Shown one piece after another: positions 48,673 through 53,238 of a stretch of 53,238 nucleotides of DNA (positions are counted from its first letter, which is position 1; every line of letters begins with the position of its first letter). The position numbers and the translations under genes were made by a program. Location of the stretch: the NCBI RefSeq assembly GCF_012927165.1, contig NZ_JABBGA010000028.1:1-53238 (forward strand), read 5' to 3'. The notes under the pieces were generated by a model. That model was not told the DNA's origin and did no database searches. It worked only from the letters and a program-made list of their open reading frames with translations. This stretch comes from Zoogloea dura (GTDB taxonomy: Bacteria; Pseudomonadota; Gammaproteobacteria; Burkholderiales; Rhodocyclaceae).

Positions 48673-49620
48673 ATGCAAAAACCTTCAAACGGCACCGACA
48701 GACTCGATCTGCTCGAAACCTTCGTCCGTATCGTCGAAGCGGGCAGCCTTTCGGCCGCCGCACAACAGCAAGCCACCACCCAGCCCACCATCAGCCGGCG
48801 CCTGCAGCAGCTTGAGCGGCTCATGGGCCTGCACCTGCTGCAACGCTCCACCCACGTGATGAAACTCACCGAAGATGGCGAGCGCTGCTACGGCCATGCC
48901 AAGGAGCTGCTGGAACGCTGGCAGGCCATCGAGGCCGATCTGCGCGGCGTGCAGGACGAACCCCGCGGCAAGCTGCGCGTCCTCGTGCCCTCGGTGTTCG
49001 GCCAGCAACAACTCATCCCCCCGCTGGTCCAGTTCCTCCAGCAACACCCCCACGTCTCCGTCGAATGGCTGCTCCACGACCGCATGCCCGACTTCATCGC
49101 CGAAGGCATCGACTGCGCAATCAGAATAGGCAGCGTCGACACCCCCAACCTGGTCGCCATCCGCCTCGCCATGCTCCCCCGCATCGTCGTCGCCGCCCCC
49201 GGCATCTGGGGCAGCGGCCCCGCCCCCGCAGATCCCGCCGCCCTCGCCACCCTGCCCTGGCTCGCGCTCAACACCTTCTACCGCGACGAAGTCGTCCTCC
49301 ACCACGCCCAAAGCAAAGAGACCCGACACATCAACATCCGCCCCCGCCTGTCCACCGACCACCTCCGCGCCCTCTGCAACGCCGCCCTCTCCGGGCTCGG
49401 CGTTTGCATCGCATCCACATGGTCGGTTGCGGAAGCACTGAAAGAAGGACGGCTGGTGCAATTGGCACCGGAATGGACAGCGCCATCGCTGCCGATATCG
49501 CTGGTGTATCCCCCGGCGCGGCTGCACCCGGCGCGCTTGAGGGCGTTTGTGCAGGTGATGAGGGAGTATTTGCCGGGGGTGGAGGGGGTGTCGGTGGCAG
49601 GAGATCTGAGAGCAGAGTGA
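48673..49620 (+). CDS. LysR-family transcriptional regulator
   Basis: A 315-residue regulator: winged HTH (about 9-68, LETFVRIVEAGSLSAAAQQQATTQPTISRRLQQLE) and a LysR substrate domain (about 95-300). The ATG at 48673 is chosen because it starts the HTH properly; the frame 17 codons longer has no support. It is divergent from the MFS gene and probably regulates it. It is the last core-like gene before the low-GC accessory segment. Confidence 0.9.
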   Translation: MQKPSNGTDRLDLLETFVRIVEAGSLSAAAQQQATTQPTISRRLQQLERLMGLHLLQRSTHVMKLTEDGERCYGHAKELLERWQAIEADLRGVQDEPRGKLRVLVPSVFGQQQLIPPLVQFLQQHPHVSVEWLLHDRMPDFIAEGIDCAIRIGSVDTPNLVAIRLAMLPRIVVAAPGIWGSGPAPADPAALATLPWLALNTFYRDEVVLHHAQSKETRHINIRPRLSTDHLRALCNAALSGLGVCIASTWSVAEALKEGRLVQLAPEWTAPSLPISLVYPPARLHPARLRAFVQVMREYLPGVEGVSVAGDLRAE

Positions 49621-49716
49621 CGCCGCCACGTAGGGCTCATGTGGCTATTGCGGGTGTGATGGGTGCATTGTCGGTGGGAGCCGAGTCTTTACGTGTGCAA
49701 GCTTGGACGTCCGCTG

Positions 49717-49765
49717 CCGACCCAATGTCACCGTTGAGCTCTTGAGGAAAGCAGCCGTTCAACGC
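49717..49765. repeat. Dispersed repeat, copy 1
   Basis: About 49 bp with CCGACCC, CCGTTGAGCT and TTCAACGC in order. It matches a second copy at 51668-51715 with few differences. Its right end overlaps the end of the candidate attC site at 49757. No gene lies between 49621 and 49827; this repeat and the attC-like site are the only features there. Confidence 0.65.
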
Positions 49766-49813
49766 GGGATCTATGCCTCCCGTAGCGGGTCAGCTTGAGC
49801 GCAAAGGGTAGGC
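49757..49813 (-). mobile_element. attC-like site after the zinc-protein gene
   Basis: Read with the gene: GCCTACC (49807-49813, one mismatch to RYYYAAC), then TCAAGCTGAC (49789-49798), a full match to the L'' consensus TCAARCNGAC, and finally GTTGAAC (49757-49763), a full match to GTTRRRY. The length is 57 bp and the spacings match the classical 59-60 bp element. L' is degenerate. It starts 15 bp after the stop codon. Confidence 0.55.
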
Positions 49814-49827
49814 AGACAATGAATATG

Positions 49828-50418
49828 TCACGGAGCATCAGGAGGTTGAGTGAAGGCTTTAGTTAGCACATGTTTAAAGTCTTCGGTCAGAAACGCCAGT
49901 TCATAAATTCCGTCGATCATCTGTCTCGCGTGTATTGGTGAGTCGGCTATCTGAGTTATTGGATCAGTACAAGCATCGACTGTGGTGAGTGGAATGTAGA
50001 GCGTGAGCAACTGAGAGTTGTGCATACCTTGCAACCGAACATGATTTGAGCCGACAGAATCGACGACCAGCTCAGTAATAGGCAGCCAGCCCGCCTTTTG
50101 CCAAGAGTAACGTCTGGTTGGTAAAGACTGATCCGCAGCTACCGATGCTGTCAGCCGCACGGCTCTGGCTCCGTCAGAGCAAGAGTGCTTGGGCCATGGC
50201 GGACCCAATTCGTCAAAGATAGCTCTTCCCCCATGTTTAGATTGGTAGAGGAACACAGAGTTTCCGCATGCAGAGCAGACCATAGGAGCCGTGTAGCTGT
50301 GGCGGGTATTTTCCGTCGAAAAGAGATCTGCGGTAACATGACTCTCTTTGGAGAGTTTGCTTGGCTGACAGAATTCGCACATGCAATACGGCGGATGATT
50401 ATGACCTCGAGGAGACAT
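49828..50418 (-). CDS. Hypothetical cassette protein, putative zinc binding
   Basis: A 196-residue protein I do not recognise. The N-terminus has CMCEFC (C12, C14, C17). A likely zinc site combines CSAC (C48, C51) with HSC (H78, C80) in VCSACGNSVFLYQS ... GPPWPKHSC. The rest is mixed alpha/beta with no clear motif or membrane segment. Base composition is lower in GC than the core genes. It starts at the ATG at 50418 without an obvious RBS. It is the last of three leftward genes each followed by an attC-like site. Confidence 0.7.
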   Translation of the reverse strand: MSPRGHNHPPYCMCEFCQPSKLSKESHVTADLFSTENTRHSYTAPMVCSACGNSVFLYQSKHGGRAIFDELGPPWPKHSCSDGARAVRLTASVAADQSLPTRRYSWQKAGWLPITELVVDSVGSNHVRLQGMHNSQLLTLYIPLTTVDACTDPITQIADSPIHARQMIDGIYELAFLTEDFKHVLTKAFTQPPDAP

Positions 50419-50692
50419 GGGTTAGGCTATCTAATTTGTTTTAGCTCAAAACCAGCAAATTAATCGGTACGAATCGGGGTAAGTCTGGCTTGCATAGCGC
50501 AACCAGACATCACATGATGGGTCTCGCTAGTGCTCAAACACATCGGCAATGATTCGTGTAAAAGTGGCAATGACACCACCGAGGTTTATGGCTTGTTGAT
50601 TGTAATTAGGGAATATCGGGTTGCGCTGCGCTAACCCGACCTACTTGGCTGCTGGACTCCAATAATGGATATTGTGTGAGGCTTAATCCTGG
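50419..50692. other. Non-coding part of the cassette with a hairpin and a REP-like element
   Basis: About 270 bp without a gene. It contains the hairpin GTCTGG...CCAGAC (50483-50508) and a REP-like palindrome TCGGGTT-N10-AACCCGA (50616-50639). It probably holds the promoter of the downstream hypothetical gene, which is inference. Confidence 0.5.
50616..50639. repeat. REP-like palindromic element
   Basis: TCGGGTT, then GCGCTGCGCT, then AACCCGA, followed by CCTAC. This short palindrome with a GCGCTGCGC core resembles widespread intergenic repeats in proteobacterial genomes. Only one copy is in the window. Confidence 0.5.
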
Positions 50693-50776
50693 ATATAACC
50701 GGTCAACGGAGCCCGAAGCGAGGAGGTAACTCGCAAGCGCAGCTTGTGGGTGGGCCGGCTGACCGAAGGGTTGGGC
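50693..50776 (-). mobile_element. attC-like site after the HNH gene
   Basis: 84 bp. R'' GCCCAAC (50770-50776, full RYYYAAC match) adjoins the HNH stop codon. L'' GGTCAGCCGGCCC (50752-50764) pairs with L' GGGCTCCGTTGACC (50701-50714), leaving the extra unpaired base expected on one arm. R' is GTTATAT (50693-50699), a core GTT with an imperfect RRRY. Spacing between GGCT and GTT is 10 nt, as in the aadA attC. Confidence 0.65.
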
Positions 50777-50777
50777 A

Positions 50778-51533
50778 TCACGGCTGGGTATTCACAATTT
50801 CGATCAGCTCCTCAATCGTAAGTGGTGGATCGCTAATATGCAGCATCGCGTGACAGTTAGGGCAAACTGGCCTGAGATCAGCAATAGGATCGACTGCATG
50901 TTCGCCGGATTGCTTCGCTATCGGTTTGAGGTGATGTACATGGATGAATCCTTTGCCAATGGGACCGTAGCGGGCTCGAAAATCGAACTGACAGACTGAG
51001 CATGTGGCGCCGTAGTGTTTGATGCATGCCGCGCGGGCTTTGGGATTACGTTCGTAGGCGTTCACGACTACCTGTTTGGTTGCCCCTTCAAGATGCTCTT
51101 CTGTCTCGTCTGGGAAACCGGACTCCCCACCCCCCAATATCTCTTTCGGTACCGTTGCAGAGACACCAATAGTCCAGTAGGTGCGGCCTTTCTCGGAAGG
51201 TTGGATGTTTAGCTGGCGGCACAATTCAAGGTACTTTGCTTCAGCGGCTCCATCTGCTGAGTGCTCGCCAAGAAGTCGATTGATTCGCGGCGTTGTAATG
51301 GAACCGTTCTTTCGGGGAAATGCAACATGCTTCTGCGCTGTGCAATTTACATAGCCGACGAAACGGCTTGGGCAGAAGACATGTCTCCCGTCAATGATTC
51401 CGTGCACAAAAATCTTTCCAAGTCGTAGTCGATCAGCGAAAAAGCTGCGATGTTGCGAGCTGGTACTGGTTCTATACCGATCGAAGCGAACCAAGTTGTC
51501 AGTAATTTCGTCGATCGTCGTTACTAACTCCAT
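50778..51533 (-). CDS. HNH endonuclease
   Basis: A 251-residue protein with a C-terminal HNH nuclease (about 165-240): C178/C181 in CSVC, the catalytic histidines in HVHHLKP (198-204), and CPNCHAMLH (224-232) with C224 and C227 completing the zinc site. The N-terminal 160 residues (with FFADRLRLGKIFVHGIIDGRHVFCPSRFVGY) are a separate domain I do not recognise, perhaps DNA-recognising. HNH proteins with a modified-base or sequence reader often restrict foreign DNA, but that role is inferred. GGAGGATACGC precedes the ATG. It ends at the candidate attC. Confidence 0.88.
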   Translation of the reverse strand: MELVTTIDEITDNLVRFDRYRTSTSSQHRSFFADRLRLGKIFVHGIIDGRHVFCPSRFVGYVNCTAQKHVAFPRKNGSITTPRINRLLGEHSADGAAEAKYLELCRQLNIQPSEKGRTYWTIGVSATVPKEILGGGESGFPDETEEHLEGATKQVVVNAYERNPKARAACIKHYGATCSVCQFDFRARYGPIGKGFIHVHHLKPIAKQSGEHAVDPIADLRPVCPNCHAMLHISDPPLTIEELIEIVNTQP

Positions 51534-51706
51534 GCGTATCCTCCAGGATGATCGGATCTATGTAGAACGTAGGCCGACAACACAGCGCTTCGCCCGGATG
51601 GCCGCTATTCGGATCGGATGGCGACTGGCCGCTTCTGGCCGACTACAGCCCATCGGACAGGCAAGTTCCGACCCGTTGCCGCCGTTGAGCTTTTAGGGAA
51701 GCTGTC
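51534..51706. repeat. Intergenic segment with dispersed repeat copy 2
   Basis: No gene. It contains the second copy (51668-51715) of the repeat at 49717-49765. The rest includes GGCCGCTTCTGGCC (51628-51641), an imperfect palindrome. The HNH promoter probably lies here but no good hexamers are seen. Confidence 0.5.
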
Positions 51707-51823
51707 ATTCAACGCCAAGGTTAGCCGGCGCCGGAGAGCGAAGCGCGCAGGGCACCAACACTGGCCATAAAAAAGGCGAAGCCATGGCCAGCGTTGGCGT
51801 CCGCGTTGAACCGTCCAGTTAGC
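51707..51823 (-). mobile_element. attC-like site overlapping the TIR gene stop
   Basis: 117 bp. R'' GCTAAC (51818-51823) contains the TAA stop of the TIR gene, as in many cassettes. Downstream comes GTTCAACGCGGACGCC, like the L'' of long chromosomal attC sites. The middle holds a 14-bp inverted repeat (51755-51768 and 51784-51797, one mismatch). The end reads GGCTAACC-TTGGC-GTTGAAT (R' 51707-51713, full GTTRRRY match). The whole layout resembles long chromosomal-integron attC sites. Confidence 0.7.
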
Positions 51824-52751
51824 TTGGTGCACTACCTGCAGGAGTTTTTAGTTCATCTTGAAATCTTGTTTCGGCAATTTTGCTTGCCAAGGTTTCGGAA
51901 ATTTTCCTCGCCTGCTCAGGGATTGGCAAAGAATGATCAACGCTCATACCACCGACGCCAGATGTAGTATCAAAAAACCCAGGGAAGCACTCTGGATACC
52001 AAATGGGAATGACCGAGTTGTTTCCGAATCGCCCCTTGAATTGTTCGGACTCAAATTTGCACCAAATCCGTTGCGGATAATCAGGGCTGAGCAGTGCAAC
52101 GACAAATCTTGATTCGCTCCCATATATGGGGGAAAGGTATGACTCAACGCTCTCTGCGATTATCCTGTGCTGTTCATTTAAATCGTAGAATACAGTAATT
52201 TCGTTGGCGGAGAGTTGCTTAAATAGTTCTTCGGCCAACTCGCGTTGAGTGCCCGCAAAAGATAGCGCAAAGTCATATTTGAACTTGAACTCAATGCTTG
52301 GGAATCCAATGTTTCTTGCAAAATTGCTCCATGAGATATTTTTGATATAGTAGTAAAATTTTGGGTCTTCAATGGAGAGAATTGTCGATACGTCGTCGTA
52401 ATACACGATCTCTTCGAGATCTGGGTTTGCGTTCAGGTGGCCCCGTAAATGTCCGCGGTCAATAATTTGCCCGACACTTTGCTTGTGATTCGGGTTGCGT
52501 GAAAGCGCATCTCGAATATTTATTGCCCAATCCTGCTCTTGCGACAGCCAGTTTAGTACGTGAAGGTACGGCGCTCGACTGCCTTTCTTTACGCGCTGTC
52601 CAGTGCAAAATAGTTTTGCGAGGTCGTAAAAGCTCAGCGATAACTCGTCAATAATCGCTCCCTTTACAGTTTCGAAGCTGGTTTTTATCTCTGTAGTTTG
52701 CGCCTGCTGAATCGAGAAACTGTCCAGAATGCATGCCCTGTGCGCGAGCAT
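51819..52751 (-). CDS. TIR-domain protein, 5' end lost at an IS junction
   Basis: Residues count from the first in-frame ATG (310 aa). The C-terminal TIR domain (about 156-260) shows YDFALSFAG, FYDLNEQH and SPDYPQRIWCKFESEQF, where E234 of WxxxE is the usual catalytic glutamate of NADase TIRs. The N-terminal part (1-155) is of unknown type. The frame stays open and protein-like upstream to about 52950, with a charged helical stretch (KFESNPEEKIEELL), but has no start codon or RBS before it enters the IS3 element. The native protein was therefore longer, and this copy may be inactive. GC content is far below the core. NAD-depleting defence is the likely original role. Confidence 0.8.
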   Translation of the reverse strand: MLAHRACILDSFSIQQAQTTEIKTSFETVKGAIIDELSLSFYDLAKLFCTGQRVKKGSRAPYLHVLNWLSQEQDWAINIRDALSRNPNHKQSVGQIIDRGHLRGHLNANPDLEEIVYYDDVSTILSIEDPKFYYYIKNISWSNFARNIGFPSIEFKFKYDFALSFAGTQRELAEELFKQLSANEITVFYDLNEQHRIIAESVESYLSPIYGSESRFVVALLSPDYPQRIWCKFESEQFKGRFGNNSVIPIWYPECFPGFFDTTSGVGGMSVDHSLPIPEQARKISETLASKIAETRFQDELKTPAGSAPS

Positions 52752-52924
52752 TTGTGCAATATGAAAGCTCCCTTCTGACTTTTCGGATATTTCATTTTTT
52801 ATTTTCAGTGAAATATCAAGCGCCTGTTCGCCTAAGTTGAGTAGTTCTTCTATTTTTTCTTCTGGATTGGATTCGAATTTTATTAACTCAATCCTGTTCC
52901 GAAGATCTCTGGCGATCGTTAGAA

Positions 52925-53238
52925 GAGGTTGCCCTGTCTTGCGGCGCGCGTCAAGGTAGTTGTCGCCTCGGTCATGCAGCCAACTGTTGAGTATTCACGT
53001 CAGGCAAATGCGTCTTTATGACGGACTCACGTTCCGGGTTGAGCGTGACTGCGCCAATGGGCGACCAGTTGCGCGTATTGCCGGACCAACGCGCCGGGTT
53101 GAGTTCGCGAGCCTCGGTGTAAAGAGCATGCCTGGCAGCCAGAATCGCCTGATCCTCACCGGCATGGCGCTGGGCCGGACTGACGTAGCGGATACCGCTG
53201 TGACGATGATCGACGTTGTACCACTGGACGAAGCCGGC
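52925..53238 (-). mobile_element. IS3-family insertion sequence, right end (partial)
   Basis: The transposase C-terminus is followed by about 20-45 bp, beginning CCGAGGCGACAACTACCTTG, before sequence that reads as TIR protein coding. The terminal inverted repeat should lie in 52925-52970, but the exact boundary and target duplication cannot be set without the other end. Confidence 0.65.
52972..53238 (-). CDS. IS3-family transposase, C-terminal part (partial)
   Basis: The last 88 residues of an OrfB-type DDE transposase, open at the window edge. They read FVQWYNVDHRHSGIRYVSP, QAILAARHALYTEARELNP, then RWSGNTRNW, the classic C-terminal end of the IS3 family rve domain. The stop is at 52972. 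The catalytic DDE residues themselves lie outside the window. Confidence 0.88.
   Translation of the reverse strand, partial: AGFVQWYNVDHRHSGIRYVSPAQRHAGEDQAILAARHALYTEARELNPARWSGNTRNWSPIGAVTLNPERESVIKTHLPDVNTQQLAA

Noticed and set aside
49065-49745. An open frame running out of the LysR gene in another frame
   Set aside because: Its first half is an Arg/Pro-rich shadow of the LysR gene and the rest has no recognisable domain.

Overview
The window is chromosomal DNA of a GC-rich betaproteobacterium. The 5' end of a 16S rRNA gene at the left edge, the housekeeping gene order (erpA, argC, rpsI, rplM, coq7, rppH, proS, mnmA) and a three-gene pyruvate dehydrogenase operon with a lipoyl domain on the E3 subunit all fit the Rhodocyclales. 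An Azospira/Dechloromonas-like member is likely, but the genus is an inference.

Positions 1-5.9 kb hold the start of a leftward rRNA operon behind three tandem sigma70-type promoters, then tyrS, an M23 peptidase, erpA, argC and the rplM-rpsI operon. Between rplM and an OsmC-like gene lies a candidate small RNA with anti-Shine-Dalgarno tracts and its own promoter and terminator. Positions 6-25 kb are mostly core genes: coq7, a CNP1-like lipoprotein, a CBS protein, rppH, proS with a lytic transglycosylase, mnmA with a nudJ-type Nudix gene, ilvE, an NTF2-like protein, a YheT-type hydrolase, a phosphomannomutase, alaS, a PduO-type adenosyltransferase, murI, an FeeM-like N-acyl amino acid synthase and queG. 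Positions 25-34 kb carry tsaE and an amiC-type amidase, a PhnD-sensor diguanylate cyclase, an MbcA/RES-type toxin-antitoxin pair, tRNA-Tyr and tRNA-Ala(CGC), and a folD-purE-purK-sua5 operon.

Positions 34-49.6 kb hold a FixL/FixJ-like two-component system divergent from an orphan type-1 substrate-binding protein, the aceE-aceF-lpdA operon behind a promoter overlapped by two palindromes, and a small accessory set (AraC regulator, Tat-exported amidohydrolase, MFS transporter with a divergent LysR regulator).

The most unusual part is 49.7-53.2 kb. Base composition drops, and three leftward genes (a putative zinc protein, an HNH endonuclease, a TIR-domain protein) are each followed directly by a structure with the layout of an integron attC site. 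No integron integrase is visible, so this looks like a CALIN (attC cluster lacking an integrase) carrying probable phage-defence cassettes. The TIR gene loses its 5' end at the junction with an IS3-family element that runs off the right edge.
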